NCBI RefSeq assembly: GCF_015234305.1
Contig: NZ_JADGMI010000003.1
Coordinates: forward strand, 372,001 to 436,000
Direction: 5' to 3'
Source of the DNA: Superficieibacter sp. 1612_C1
GTDB taxonomy: Bacteria; Pseudomonadota; Gammaproteobacteria; Enterobacterales; Enterobacteriaceae
DNA: 64,000 nt
Part shown: positions 8,841 to 18,961 of the stretch, in pieces
How positions within the stretch are numbered: position 1 is the stretch's first letter
How the letters are laid out: the number at the start of each line of letters is the position of its first letter
Made by a program: the position numbers and the translations under genes
The notes under the pieces: model-generated
What the model was told of the DNA's origin: nothing
Seen by the model: the letters and a program-made list of their open reading frames with translations, nothing else
Database searches by the model: none

Positions 8841-9689
8841 ATGATTGCAATTACCGGTGCTACTGGTCATCTTGGCCAGCTCGTGATTAACGACCTGTTG
8901 AAAACCGTCCCGGCCAGCCAGCTGGTGGCGATTGTGCGTAATCCGGCAAAAGCCGACGCGCTCCAGCAGCAGGGCGTGGTTGTCCGCCAGGCGGATTACA
9001 ACAATGAAGCCGCCCTTACTGCCGCCCTGAGCGGCGTTGAGAAACTACTGTTAATCTCTTCCAGCGAAGTGGGCCAGCGCGCCACTCAGCATCAGAACGT
9101 GATTAACGCCGCCGCTGCCGCCGGGGTTAAATTTATTGCTTACACCAGCCTGCTGCATGCCGACAAATCCCCGCTCGGGCTGCACGTTGAGCACGTCGCC
9201 ACCGAAAAAGCGCTGGCCGCGTCCGGCATTCCTTATGCACTGCTGCGTAACGGCTGGTATAGCGAAAATTATCTGGCCAGCGCTCCGGCCGCGCTGGAGC
9301 ACGGCGTGTTTATCGGTGCCGCAGGGGAAGGCAAAATTGCCGCTGCCACCCGCGCTGACTATGCCGCCGCTGCCGCCCGTGTCATCAGCGAAGATGGTCA
9401 TGCCGGTAAGGTTTATGAACTGGCAGGCGATGAGGCCTGGACTCTGAGCCAGCTTTCGGCAGAGCTGAGCAAGCAGAGCGGTAAAAAGGTGGCGTATCAG
9501 AACCTCAGCGAAGCGGATTTTGCCGCCGCGCTGAAAGGCGTGGGCCTGCCTGCCGCGCTGGCGGACATGCTGGCGGATTCTGATGTGGGCGCATCAAAAG
9601 GCGGGCTGTTTGATGACAGCCATACCCTGAGCAAGCTCATTGGCCGTCCGACCACGCCGCTGGCAGAGAGCGTCAAAGCGATCCTGTAA
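8841..9689 (+). CDS. qorB: NAD(P)H:quinone oxidoreductase QorB (YtfG)
   Basis: A 282-residue NmrA-like short-chain-dehydrogenase-fold protein with an N-terminal nucleotide-binding GATGHLG (6-12). It matches E. coli QorB, which reduces quinones with NADPH; it has no obvious membrane segment. I start it at 8841, which has GGAAG about 6 bases upstream. The longer frame from 8805 adds a non-conserved hydrophilic leader before the Rossmann strand. Divergent from ytfH. The next gene downstream is an AraC-type regulator not found here in K-12. Confidence 0.93.
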   Translation: MIAITGATGHLGQLVINDLLKTVPASQLVAIVRNPAKADALQQQGVVVRQADYNNEAALTAALSGVEKLLLISSSEVGQRATQHQNVINAAAAAGVKFIAYTSLLHADKSPLGLHVEHVATEKALAASGIPYALLRNGWYSENYLASAPAALEHGVFIGAAGEGKIAAATRADYAAAAARVISEDGHAGKVYELAGDEAWTLSQLSAELSKQSGKKVAYQNLSEADFAAALKGVGLPAALADMLADSDVGASKGGLFDDSHTLSKLIGRPTTPLAESVKAIL

Positions 9690-9722
9690 ATGTTACAAAC
9701 GGGTTAATTTTTGTAGCCACCG

Positions 9723-9758
9723 CGCGGACCATCTTCGATAATAGAGAAATGGTCCGCG
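9723..9758. promoter_or_regulatory. Perfect 10-bp inverted repeat just before the araC-type gene
   Basis: CGCGGACCAT (9723-9732) and ATGGTCCGCG (9749-9758) flank a 16-nt AT-rich centre. The right arm ends one base before the GGAG ribosome site (9760-9763) of the GTG start at 9771. It may be an autoregulatory operator for the AraC-type protein or an RNA hairpin next to the ribosome site. There is no T run, so it is a poor qorB terminator. Confidence 0.5.
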
Positions 9759-9770
9759 TGGAGTAACCTC

Positions 9771-10595
9771 GTGCAAGGTGTACCCGAACAGTTCAGCGAT
9801 GAAAAAGACCGCGCCCGCTTTCGCCATCTGGCGCAAGTGCCCGGCGTCGAGCTTTATCACGCCCATATCTCACGCTACGCCTTTGAACCTCATACTCACG
9901 AAGCCTTTGGTATCGGCGCGATTGAATCCGGCGCGGAGCGTTTTCGCTATCGCGGTACGCAGCACGTTGCGCCCGTGAACGCCGTCGTCACCATGAATCC
10001 GGATGAGCTGCATACCGGCGAAGCGGAAACCGCCGACGGCTGGCGCTACCGGATGGTGTATCTCGATCCTGACCTGCTTGAAGAGGTAACCGGCATCCGT
10101 CACTGGTGGTTTGATGAGGTGACGCGCCTCGATCCATTACGCTCCCGCCAGATCTGCGCCTTAATACACGGCCTATGGCAGACCGACGATCCGCTGGCGC
10201 AGAAAGGACAGCTTCTGGATCTGATCGATACCTTCCGCCCTTATGCCCGTCATTCGCCCGTAGTCCACGAAGGCAATCACCGCTTTGAGCGTGCGCGGGA
10301 ATATCTGCACGATAACTATATGCGCACGATAACGCTGGATGAACTGGCGCACGTCGTGGCGCTTAGCCCATATCATTTTCAGCGCCAGTTCAAAGCGCAC
10401 TTTCACGTGACGCCGCACCAGATGCTGATGGCGATCCGCCTGTGGCGGGCTAAAAACTTTCTTACCCACGGCATGCCCGCCGCGCAGGTCGCGGCGGCGA
10501 CCGGACTCACCGACCAGTCGCATTTGACTCGCGCCTTTACCCACCGCTACGGCATCACGCCGGTACGCTACCAAAAACAGGTTGCCCGGCGCTGA
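9771..10595 (+). CDS. AraC-family transcriptional regulator
   Basis: A 274-residue protein. The N-terminal cupin (AraC-type ligand-binding) domain spans about 20-150, with HTHEAF and the beta-strand pattern ending in DELHTGEAE. The C-terminal pair of helix-turn-helix motifs lies at about 165-272, with the AraC signature around SHLTRAFTHRYGITPVRYQ. The start is GTG at 9771, supported by GGAG seven bases upstream. The next gene, ytfF (EamA transporter), begins 72 bp downstream on the same strand. AraC regulators beside EamA exporters commonly control them, so ytfF is the likely target. The ligand is unknown. The gene lies between qorB and ytfF, which are adjacent in K-12. Confidence 0.88.
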   Translation: MQGVPEQFSDEKDRARFRHLAQVPGVELYHAHISRYAFEPHTHEAFGIGAIESGAERFRYRGTQHVAPVNAVVTMNPDELHTGEAETADGWRYRMVYLDPDLLEEVTGIRHWWFDEVTRLDPLRSRQICALIHGLWQTDDPLAQKGQLLDLIDTFRPYARHSPVVHEGNHRFERAREYLHDNYMRTITLDELAHVVALSPYHFQRQFKAHFHVTPHQMLMAIRLWRAKNFLTHGMPAAQVAAATGLTDQSHLTRAFTHRYGITPVRYQKQVARR

Positions 10596-10667
10596 TGCGC
10601 AATCTCGTACAATATTCCAATGCGCCTGGCGTCTACACTTGCCCTTCATTGAGAAACAGGAGCGATG

Positions 10668-11639
10668 ATGATTAGCGGCGTGCTGTATGCCTTACTGGCA
10701 GGACTGATGTGGGGATTAATTTTTGTCGGGCCGCTGATCGTGCCGGAGTACCCAGCGGTATTGCAGTCGATGGGACGCTATCTGGCGCTGGGGCTGATTG
10801 CTCTGCCGCTGGCCTGGCTGGGACGCGCCAGGTTAAAACAGCTTAACCGTCGCGACTGGCTCACCGCGCTGGCGCTGACCCTGATGGGCAACCTGATCTA
10901 CTATGCCTGCCTTGCCAGTGCGATCCAGCGCACCGGCGCGCCGATTTCAACAATGATCATTGGCACGCTGCCGGTGGTGATCCCGGTGTTTGCCAACCTG
11001 CTTTATAGCCAGCGCGACGGGAAATTGCCCTGGATAAAACTGGCTCCGGCGCTGGCGTGCATCGCCGTCGGCCTGACGTGCGTCAACATTGCTGAACTGC
11101 GTCACGGCCTGCCCGGTTTTAGCTGGGGACGTTATGCCTCGGGTATCGGCCTCGCACTGATCGCCGTCGTCTGCTGGGCATGGTACGCGCTGCGCAATGC
11201 GCGCTGGCTGCGGGAGAACCCGGATAAAAACCCGATGATGTGGGCCACCGCGCAAGCGCTGGTGACGCTGCCGGTCTCACTGGCCGGCTATATCGCTGCC
11301 TGCCTGTGGTTGAGTGGTCAGGCAGATGCCTTCGCCCTGCCCTTCGGTCCGCGTCCGGCGGTCTTTATCACGCTGATGATCGCCATCGCCATCCTCTGCT
11401 CATGGGTCGGCGCGCTGTGCTGGAACGTTGCCAGCCAGCGGCTGCCGACGGTGATTGTCGGCCCGCTGATCGTCTTCGAAACGCTGGCGGGGCTGCTCTA
11501 TACCTTCCTGCTGCGTCAGAGTCTGCCGCCGCTCCTGACCTTCAGCGGTATCATTCTGCTGGCGATCGGCGTGGTGCTGGCGGTGCGCGCAAAGCCAGAG
11601 AAACCCTCCCTCCAGCGCCTGAGCGACGAAATAAACTAG
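10668..11639 (+). CDS. ytfF: EamA/DMT-family inner-membrane transporter YtfF
   Basis: A 323-residue protein with about ten hydrophobic helices in two EamA-type halves. It closely matches E. coli YtfF, whose substrate is unknown. Two ATGs are consecutive at 10665 and 10668; AGGAG (10658-10662) is better spaced for the second, which also gives the E. coli N-terminus MISGVLYALL. The family exports small metabolites such as amino acids. Preceded by the AraC-type gene. ytfE follows after 82 bp carrying its own NsrR site, so ytfE is separately controlled. Confidence 0.9.
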   Translation: MISGVLYALLAGLMWGLIFVGPLIVPEYPAVLQSMGRYLALGLIALPLAWLGRARLKQLNRRDWLTALALTLMGNLIYYACLASAIQRTGAPISTMIIGTLPVVIPVFANLLYSQRDGKLPWIKLAPALACIAVGLTCVNIAELRHGLPGFSWGRYASGIGLALIAVVCWAWYALRNARWLRENPDKNPMMWATAQALVTLPVSLAGYIAACLWLSGQADAFALPFGPRPAVFITLMIAIAILCSWVGALCWNVASQRLPTVIVGPLIVFETLAGLLYTFLLRQSLPPLLTFSGIILLAIGVVLAVRAKPEKPSLQRLSDEIN

Positions 11640-11672
11640 CTCACTATCCCAAAGGAGTATTCCTTATCTTTA

Positions 11673-11695
11673 AAGATGCATTTAAAATGCATCTT
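11673..11695. promoter_or_regulatory. NsrR operator of ytfE
   Basis: Two 11-bp half-sites, AAGATGCATTT (11673-11683) and AAATGCATCTT (11685-11695), are perfect inverted copies separated by one base. This is the 11-1-11 architecture of NsrR operators. It lies 27 bp before the ytfE start, where it would overlap the promoter and block transcription until nitric oxide damages the NsrR iron-sulfur cluster. The nsrR gene itself is at 42.9 kb in this window. Confidence 0.9.
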
Positions 11696-11721
11696 ATATT
11701 TTTGATGATGAGGTAACTGCT

Positions 11722-12384
11722 ATGACCTACCGTGACCAGGCTTTAGGTGAGCTGGCGCTCTCTATTCCGCGCGCCTCCGCGCTGTTTCGCAAATACGATA
11801 TGGACTACTGCTGCGGCGGTAAACAGACGCTGGCACGCGCGGCATTACGCAAGGAGCTGGATGTCGCGGTTATCGAAGCCGAACTGGCAAAACTGGCCGA
11901 ACTTCCCATTGAGAAAGACTGGCGCGTCGTCCCGCTGGCGGAAATCATCGATCACATTATCGTGCGCTATCACGACAGACACCGTGAGCAGCTTCCTGAA
12001 CTGATCCTTCAGGCCACCAAAGTGGAACGCGTTCATGCGGATAAACCGAACGTGCCGCGCGGCCTGACCAAATACCTGACCGCCCTGCATGAAGAGCTGT
12101 CCAGCCATATGATGAAAGAAGAGCAGATCCTGTTCCCGATGATCAAACAGGGTATGGGCCGCCAGGCCGCAGGTCCGATTAACGTGATGGAAAGCGAGCA
12201 TGATGACGCGGGTGAGCTGGTTGAGGTAATCAAACATGTCACCCAGAACGTGACGCCGCCGCCGGAAGCCTGCACCACCTGGAAGGCGATGTATAAAGGC
12301 ATTAACGAAATGATCGACGATCTGATGGAGCACATCAGCCTCGAAAATAACGTGCTGTTCCCGCGCGCGCTGGCGGGCGAATAA
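11722..12384 (+). CDS. ytfE: Di-iron repair-of-iron-centres protein YtfE (RIC)
   Basis: A 220-residue cytoplasmic protein that restores iron-sulfur clusters damaged by nitric oxide or peroxide. The N-terminal ScdA_N domain has the C30-C31 pair ([10 protein letters not shown]). The hemerythrin-like four-helix domain keeps every di-iron ligand known for E. coli: H84, H105, H129, E133, H160, H204 and E208. The length equals the E. coli protein. It is preceded by a textbook NsrR operator and followed by a strong terminator, so it is a single-gene nitrosative-stress unit. Confidence 0.97.
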   Translation: MTYRDQALGELALSIPRASALFRKYDMDYCCGGKQTLARAALRKELDVAVIEAELAKLAELPIEKDWRVVPLAEIIDHIIVRYHDRHREQLPELILQATKVERVHADKPNVPRGLTKYLTALHEELSSHMMKEEQILFPMIKQGMGRQAAGPINVMESEHDDAGELVEVIKHVTQNVTPPPEACTTWKAMYKGINEMIDDLMEHISLENNVLFPRALAGE

Positions 12385-12387
12385 AAA

Positions 12388-12437
12388 AGGTGCCCGAGAG
12401 CACCTTATTAATGGCCGCCCGATAAGCGGCCTTTTTT
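12388..12437 (+). terminator. Tandem hairpins ending ytfE
   Basis: The first hairpin is AGGTGC/GCACCT (12388-12405). The second is GGCCGC (12413-12418), a 7-nt loop and GCGGCC (12426-12431), followed by TTTTTT. The second is a standard intrinsic terminator between convergent ytfE and cycA. Confidence 0.85.
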
Positions 12438-12460
12438 ATTGCATTAAGGGTCAGGAGTAC

Positions 12461-13873
12461 TTACTTGCGCAAGTTCGCCAGCCGCTTTTTGCCTATCAGC
12501 AGCCAGAATACCCCCAGCACCACGAACCACAGCGGGGTAACCAGCAGCGCCTCACGGGTATCGGCTTCCAGCGTCAGCAATACCAGCACAAACACAAAGA
12601 AGGCCATGCATACCCAGCACATCAGCTTGCCAAGCGGCATTTTAAACTTCGACTGCTCGTGCAGATGCGGACGCTTTTTGCGATAGACCAGATACGAGCA
12701 CATGATGATGGTCCAGACGAACATAAAGAGGATTGCCGACACCGTCGTCACCAGCGTAAAGGCGGTAATCACATCCGGCTTCACATAAATCAGCACCACC
12801 CCGCCCAGCAGGCAGATGCAGGAGAAGGTCAGACCGGTGGCCGGAACCGCGCGTTTTGACAGCTTACCAAAGCTTTTCGGTGCCACGCCGTCCTGCGCCA
12901 GTCCGAACAGCATACGGCTGGTGGAGAACACGCCGCTGTTCGCCGACGAGGCCGCCGAGGTCAGCACCACAAAGTTGATGATGCTCGCCGCCGCAGGCAG
13001 ACCCACCAGCACGAACAGTTCCACGAACGGACTCTTATTCGGTACGACCGAGTTCCACGGCGTGACGGACATAATCACAATCAGCGCCAGCACGTAGAAC
13101 ATGATGATGCGCAGCGGAATCGAGTTGATCGCGCGCGGCAGAGATTTCTCCGGATCTTTGGTTTCCGCTGCCGTGGTGCCGACCAGTTCAATCCCGACGA
13201 AGGCAAAGACCGCAATCTGGAATCCGGCAAAGAAGCCGCTAATCCCTTTCGGGAACCAGCCGCCGTTATCCCACAGATGGGTAAAGGACGCTTCAACGCC
13301 GGTCGGCGACTGGAAGTGCATCAGCACCATTACCAGACCGACAATAATCAGCGCCACGATAGCGACGATTTTAATCATCGCAAACCAGAACTCCATCTCG
13401 CCGAACATTTTTACGGTGGCAAGGTTCAGCCCCAGCAGCAGCAGAACCACGGCCAGCGAGGCTACCCACTCCGACAGTCCGGGGAACCAGAACTGGGCGT
13501 AGGCGGTGATCGCCACGACGTCCGCCATCCCGGTGACGACCCAGCAGAACCAGTAGGTCCAGCCGGTAAAATAGCCGGCCCACGGGCCGAGCAGGTCCGC
13601 CGCAAAGTCGCTGAAGGATTTATATTCGAGATTCGACAGCAGCAGCTCGCCCATTGCCCGCATAACGAAAAAGAGCATAAAGCCGATGATCATATAAACA
13701 AAAATGATCGACGGTCCGGCGAGACTGATGGTTTTCCCCGACCCCATAAACAGGCCGGTACCAATCGCGCCGCCGATGGCGATAAGCTGGATATGTCGAT
13801 TCGTGAGATTACGCCGCAGAGACTGCTCGCCGGATGCCTGTTCGTCGGCCACGGCTTTTATCTGATCTACCAT
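12461..13873 (-). CDS. cycA: D-serine/D-alanine/glycine:H+ symporter CycA
   Basis: A 470-residue protein (E. coli 470) of the amino acid-polyamine-organocation superfamily with 12 predicted helices. The first helix carries the substrate-binding GGAIGTGLFMGSG (about 34-46). It imports glycine, D-alanine, D-serine, beta-alanine and D-cycloserine. The start at 13873 has AGGAAG about 8 bases upstream. Its leader contains an A/C-rich stretch of the type bound by the small RNA GcvB (separate entry). Convergent with ytfE; fklB lies upstream on the same strand. Confidence 0.96.
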   Translation of the reverse strand: MVDQIKAVADEQASGEQSLRRNLTNRHIQLIAIGGAIGTGLFMGSGKTISLAGPSIIFVYMIIGFMLFFVMRAMGELLLSNLEYKSFSDFAADLLGPWAGYFTGWTYWFCWVVTGMADVVAITAYAQFWFPGLSEWVASLAVVLLLLGLNLATVKMFGEMEFWFAMIKIVAIVALIIVGLVMVLMHFQSPTGVEASFTHLWDNGGWFPKGISGFFAGFQIAVFAFVGIELVGTTAAETKDPEKSLPRAINSIPLRIIMFYVLALIVIMSVTPWNSVVPNKSPFVELFVLVGLPAAASIINFVVLTSAASSANSGVFSTSRMLFGLAQDGVAPKSFGKLSKRAVPATGLTFSCICLLGGVVLIYVKPDVITAFTLVTTVSAILFMFVWTIIMCSYLVYRKKRPHLHEQSKFKMPLGKLMCWVCMAFFVFVLVLLTLEADTREALLVTPLWFVVLGVFWLLIGKKRLANLRK

Positions 13874-13885
13874 GTGATTATCTTC

Positions 13886-13908
13886 CTGTGTACCTGTCTG
13901 TGTTGTTC
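13886..13908 (-). promoter_or_regulatory. Probable GcvB target in cycA leader
   Basis: On the minus strand the mRNA reads ACAACACAGACAGG followed by TACACAGG, just before the cycA ribosome site. GcvB represses cycA in E. coli and Salmonella through a G/U-rich seed that pairs with CA-rich target stretches. Conservation of the exact pairing was not computed. Confidence 0.45.
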
Positions 13909-14180
13909 TGGCTCTGATGGCCTTTAATGTGTCTTATTTGACGTTCCCGCTAAGGGATCCATCGATAGTAGGGAAGAATCGGAGGGATGAATACCTGGAA
14001 ATGGCGTTAATGTTAAATTTATGTTTAAAGTGAGTGTTATATCACTGAGATAGTGATAAACAGCTCACAAAAATACACCTGATGAATGTATTTGCAAGAT
14101 AAAACACCAGTATCTTTCTGATTTAAGCATCTTGCGCTGTTAGCGCCTCCCCCTTCACTGAAAGAGGAGGCGAATCGACC
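13909..14180. other. Upstream region of cycA and 3' region of fklB
   Basis: An AT-rich stretch (about 13950-14120) should hold the cycA promoter. A stem-loop CGCCTCC (14144-14150) / GGAGGCG (14166-14172) lies just past the fklB stop and could end fklB transcription, though it lacks a clear T run on the minus strand. No coding frame is recognised. Confidence 0.45.
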
Positions 14181-14801
14181 TTACAGAATTTCCAGCAGTT
14201 CGACTTCAAACACCAGGGTGCTGAATGGCGGAATGGATGCGCCAGCGCCGCGCTCGCCGTAGGCCAGGTTCTGCGGAATGGTCAGTTCCCATTTGGAGCC
14301 GACCGGCATCAGGGTCAGGGCTTCAATCCAGCCGGGGATCACACCGTTAACCGGAAATTCTGCCGGTTCGCCACGGGCGACGGAGCTGTCGAATACGGAA
14401 CCGTCGATCAGTTTACCGGTGTAGTGTACGCGCACACGGTCGGTACGCGCCGGGATCGCGCCTTCGCCCTGGGTGATCACGCGGAACTGGAGGCCGGATT
14501 CGGTGCTGTTAACGCCTTCGCGCGCGCCGTTTTCTTCCAGGTACTTAACGCCGTCTGCCGCCATTGACTGAAAACGCTCGCGACGTACCGCGTCTGCACG
14601 CTCATGAATTTCACGCAGCGCACGATGCACAACATCGACCGGCACGGCCGGGTGTTTACCTTCCAGCGCATCTGCGATACCCGCAACCAGCGCTTCCGGT
14701 AACAGTCCTTCCAGGCCGGATTCGCTCAGCTGCTGGCCTACCTGCAAACCGATACCGTAACTTGCCTGCGCTTCGATGGTGTCAAACGTTGGGGTCGTCA
14801 T
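14181..14801 (-). CDS. fklB: FKBP-type peptidyl-prolyl isomerase FklB (FKBP22)
   Basis: A 206-residue protein, the same length as E. coli FklB. The N-terminal dimerisation helices (about 1-100) include [14 protein letters not shown]. The C-terminal FKBP domain (about 108-206) carries [25 protein letters not shown] and AYGERGAG, which form the proline/FK506 pocket. No signal peptide is present, so it is cytoplasmic. Divergent from ytfB. Confidence 0.95.
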   Translation of the reverse strand: MTTPTFDTIEAQASYGIGLQVGQQLSESGLEGLLPEALVAGIADALEGKHPAVPVDVVHRALREIHERADAVRRERFQSMAADGVKYLEENGAREGVNSTESGLQFRVITQGEGAIPARTDRVRVHYTGKLIDGSVFDSSVARGEPAEFPVNGVIPGWIEALTLMPVGSKWELTIPQNLAYGERGAGASIPPFSTLVFEVELLEIL

Positions 14802-15029
14802 CGTCTTTCCTTTTCATACAATTTAAGTAGCGGGCAGCATAGCAGCCACGTCGCATCGGGTAAAACTTTGTCGCAGGAATGATGACAAATCGCCGCGAAA
14901 CAGAAACAATGTGTGGGTAAGCGTTTTCCTATTCTGATGTCGCATAATCCTTCTTTGCTGCGTACATCAGGCAGTTAGCCAACTATACTGATGGTACAGG
15001 ACTAAAATATGCGGAGCAGGAGGAAAGCC

Positions 15030-15665
15030 ATGCCCGGGCGCGTTGACGTAAAATCTACCCTGGCGAGGATCTGGCATGCACCGGATCACTTTCGCCTCAT
15101 GGATCCGCTTCCGCCGATGCACCGTCGGGGGATTATTATTGCCGCCGTGCTGGTCGTCATCGGCTTCCTGCTTCCGTCTGGCGACGACAGCACGACGCAG
15201 CCCGTGGTACGGGATGCTCAACTGGATATCCAGCCGCCACCCCAGCAGCAGCAACCGATGCAAACTCAACTCGTCACGCCGTCTAACGATCCGGGTGCGG
15301 TTGCGCCCGTCGCGCCAGAGCCAGTGCAGGAGCAGCCGGACGACCAGGCGCAGGTGCAGACCCCGCCACCTGAACAGCAGCAACCTACGCCGGGTATAGA
15401 TCAGCAGTGGCGTGCTTACCGTGTAGAATCGGGTAAAACGCTGGCGCAGGTGTTCCGCGACCATAATCTTCCGGCAACGGATGTGTATGCGATGGCAAGG
15501 GTGGAAGGCGCAGGCAAGCCGTTAAGCACGCTGCAATCAGGTCAGATGGTGAAGATTCGTCAGAATGCCAGCGGCGTAGTGACCGGCCTGACGATTGATA
15601 TGGGGGACGGGAAGCAGGCGCTGTTTACCCGCCAGCCAGACGGCAATTTTATTCGCGCGCAGTAA
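15030..15665 (+). CDS. ytfB: Cell-division/cell-envelope protein YtfB (OapA family)
   Basis: A 211-residue membrane-anchored protein. A cytoplasmic N-terminus is followed by one transmembrane helix (about 35-52, RGIIIAAVLVVIGFLL). Next is a Pro/Gln-rich periplasmic linker (about 60-125), then a C-terminal OapA/LysM-like domain (about 126-211) that in E. coli YtfB is linked to septal glycan binding. The ATG at 15030 has a strong AGGAGG 6-7 bases upstream and gives the E. coli N-terminus MPGR; the upstream in-frame ATG at 15009 lacks such a site. A bidirectional terminator follows. Confidence 0.9.
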   Translation: MPGRVDVKSTLARIWHAPDHFRLMDPLPPMHRRGIIIAAVLVVIGFLLPSGDDSTTQPVVRDAQLDIQPPPQQQQPMQTQLVTPSNDPGAVAPVAPEPVQEQPDDQAQVQTPPPEQQQPTPGIDQQWRAYRVESGKTLAQVFRDHNLPATDVYAMARVEGAGKPLSTLQSGQMVKIRQNASGVVTGLTIDMGDGKQALFTRQPDGNFIRAQ

Positions 15666-15679
15666 TCAGAAAAGCAAAA

Positions 15680-15704
15680 CGCCGACCCGGGGGTCGGCGT
15701 TTTT
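15680..15704. terminator. Bidirectional terminator between ytfB and rplI
   Basis: CGCCGACC (15680-15687), a CGGG loop and GGTCGGCG (15692-15699) have TTTTT on the right and AAAA on the left. It can stop ytfB on + and the rpsF-priB-rpsR-rplI transcript on -. Confidence 0.9.
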
Positions 15705-15726
15705 ACGCGTGTTTCAGAATAAAAAC

Positions 15727-16188
<462 letters not shown>

Positions 16189-16215
16189 TTAAAGTCGTTA
16201 ATAGACAGCGGCCGA

Positions 16216-16762
<547 letters not shown>

Positions 16763-16768
16763 CAGAAA

Positions 16769-17182
<414 letters not shown>

Positions 17183-17185
17183 TTA

Positions 17186-17250
17186 TTCAGCCTCCTGTCT
17201 GGGTCAGCCGAGGCCCATGGAGGCAAGGAACGTGTTAAAGGTCGGCTGAA
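17186..17250 (-). promoter_or_regulatory. rpsF leader with competing pairings (S6:S18-type)
   Basis: In the 5' leader, TCGGCTG (17242-17248) can pair with CAGCCGA (17205-17211). Alternatively GGCTGAA (17244-17250) can pair with TTCAGCC (17186-17192). The two helices share bases and are mutually exclusive. An S6:S18-binding leader controls this operon in many bacteria. The match here is by position and foldability, not by a covariance search. Confidence 0.55.
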
Positions 17251-17262
17251 AAATGACGCGTA

Positions 17263-17291
17263 ATAGTACTTGCGTCCCTGCCTAAACTCAA
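17263..17291 (-). promoter_or_regulatory. sigma70 promoter of the rpsF operon
   Basis: Reading the minus strand: -35 TTGAGT (17286-17291), a 17-bp spacer, -10 TACTAT (17263-17268). It lies about 100 bp before the rpsF start and directly upstream of the structured leader. Confidence 0.7.
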
Positions 17292-17354
17292 GCGCATTAC
17301 GCACTTTAATTCGACAACGCTGAAGGGACGGGCAGTTTACATCAAACAAAGGAA

Positions 17355-17404
17355 GGCTCCGGAGCCTGACCAGTTACATTCCAGGAATGTGAACGACTCC
17401 GGAG
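17355..17404 (-). terminator. Nested inverted repeats ending the ula operon
   Basis: Two copies of the self-complementary CTCCGGAG (17357-17364 and 17397-17404) flank an inner repeat ACATTCC/GGAATGT (17376-17390). On the minus strand they follow the ulaF stop and are succeeded by a T-rich stretch (TTCCTTTGTTTG). This is a probable terminator. Confidence 0.55.
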
Positions 17405-17411
17405 CGCTTGA

Positions 17412-18098
17412 TTACTTCTGCCCGTAATAGGCGTTCGGACCATGCTTGCGCATGAAATGTTTGTTCATCAGGTAGCTGTCAATGGGGTTAAGCTGCGGAT
17501 TGATACCCCGCGCAATCCACGCCATCCGCGCCACCTCTTCCATGACGACCGCGTTATGCACCGCATCGTGCGCATCTTTACCCCAGGCAAACGGACCGTG
17601 TTGATAGACCACTATTCCCGGCGTATGCAGCGGTTCGCGCGTACCCAGCGTTTCCACAATCACTTTGCCGGTATTGAGTTCGTACTCACCCTGTACCTCG
17701 TCTTCACTCAGGGCTCGCGTACAGGGGATATCGCCAAAGAAGTAATCCGCGTGCGTGGTGCCGAGCGCCGGGATCGCCAGCCCTGCCTGCGCCCATGCTG
17801 TCGCGTGCGTCGAATGGGTATGCACGACGCCGCCGAGCGACGGATAACGGCGGTACAGTTCCAGATGGGTCGCGGTATCCGAGGAGGGACGCCAGTGTCC
17901 CTCCACCACGTTCCCGTCGAGATCCACCACCACCATGTCTTCCGCCTTCATGGTTTCATACGCTACGCCGCTGGGCTTAATGACGATAAGGCCACGGTCA
18001 CGGTCAATCGCGCTGACGTTACCCCAGGTAAAAGTGACCAGACCGTAGCGCGGCAGATCCATGTTGGCTTCAAATACCTGCTGTTTTAGCGTTTGCAT
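17412..18098 (-). CDS. ulaF: L-ribulose-5-phosphate 4-epimerase UlaF
   Basis: A 228-residue class II aldolase-type zinc enzyme, the last step of anaerobic L-ascorbate use. It gives D-xylulose 5-phosphate for the pentose phosphate pathway. Zinc-binding histidines are visible in [10 protein letters not shown], with TTHADYF and YQHGPFAWG also conserved. The ATG shares its A with the ulaE TGA stop (TGATG), so translation is coupled. Confidence 0.95.
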   Translation of the reverse strand: MQTLKQQVFEANMDLPRYGLVTFTWGNVSAIDRDRGLIVIKPSGVAYETMKAEDMVVVDLDGNVVEGHWRPSSDTATHLELYRRYPSLGGVVHTHSTHATAWAQAGLAIPALGTTHADYFFGDIPCTRALSEDEVQGEYELNTGKVIVETLGTREPLHTPGIVVYQHGPFAWGKDAHDAVHNAVVMEEVARMAWIARGINPQLNPIDSYLMNKHFMRKHGPNAYYGQK

Positions 18099-18952
18099 CA
18101 GGCTGCCTCCACTAAACCGGCGCTGGCCATCCGCGCTTTCACCCAGTCGCGGGCTTTCGCCACTTCCCGCGCCGGATCGTCAGCGGTTTCGCTCCACATC
18201 TCAATCAGGTACGGCCCGCGATAGCCCGTCTCTTTCAGCGTCTCAAAGCAACGTTCGAAATCGACAATGCCTTCACCAAACGGCACGTTCTTGAACACAC
18301 CAGGTTTCGTGTCCTTCACATGCACCGCCACGATATGTCCCATCCCGGCCTGCAATTCCATCTGCACGTCGTTATCCCACGCCGACAGATTGCCGATATC
18401 CGGATAAAGCTGGAACCACGGATTATTGAGATAGTGCGCATAGCCCAGCGCCTTGCTGATCGAGTTCATCAGCGGGTAATCCATGATCTCCATCGCCAGC
18501 GTCACCTGCGCGCGACTCGCCATCTCAACGCTCTCTTTCAGGCCGTCGCGAAAACGGCGGCGCGTTTCGTCATTGGCCTCCTGATAGTAGACGTCGTATC
18601 CGGCAAGCTGAATGACGCGAATGCCGACATCCTGCGCAAACTGAATGGCTTTACGCATAATCTCCAGCCCCTGCGTCCGCACCGCATCATCTTCGCTGCC
18701 CAGCGGGAAGCGGCGATGAGCGCTCAGGCACATGGAAGGAACGCGTACGCCGGTTTCCGCAATCGCACTCACCAGCGCCAGGCGCTGCTCGCGGGTCCAG
18801 TCGAGACGAGAAAGGCGCTCGTCGGTTTCGTCGACGGACATCTCAACAAAATCGAAATCCAGCGTTTTCGCCAGCCGCAAGCGTTCCAGCCAGCACTCTC
18901 CGGCGGGGAGCGCTTTTTCATAAATGCCAAGCGGGATCTGTTTCGACAGCAT
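18098..18952 (-). CDS. ulaE: L-xylulose-5-phosphate 3-epimerase UlaE
   Basis: A 284-residue TIM-barrel sugar-phosphate epimerase of the AP-endonuclease 2 superfamily. It converts L-xylulose 5-phosphate to L-ribulose 5-phosphate. Metal-ligand segments include [33 protein letters not shown] and LIEMWSE. The length equals E. coli UlaE. Nine bp after ulaD and overlapping ulaF by one base. Confidence 0.95.
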   Translation of the reverse strand: MLSKQIPLGIYEKALPAGECWLERLRLAKTLDFDFVEMSVDETDERLSRLDWTREQRLALVSAIAETGVRVPSMCLSAHRRFPLGSEDDAVRTQGLEIMRKAIQFAQDVGIRVIQLAGYDVYYQEANDETRRRFRDGLKESVEMASRAQVTLAMEIMDYPLMNSISKALGYAHYLNNPWFQLYPDIGNLSAWDNDVQMELQAGMGHIVAVHVKDTKPGVFKNVPFGEGIVDFERCFETLKETGYRGPYLIEMWSETADDPAREVAKARDWVKARMASAGLVEAA

Positions 18953-18961
18953 AGCCGCTCC

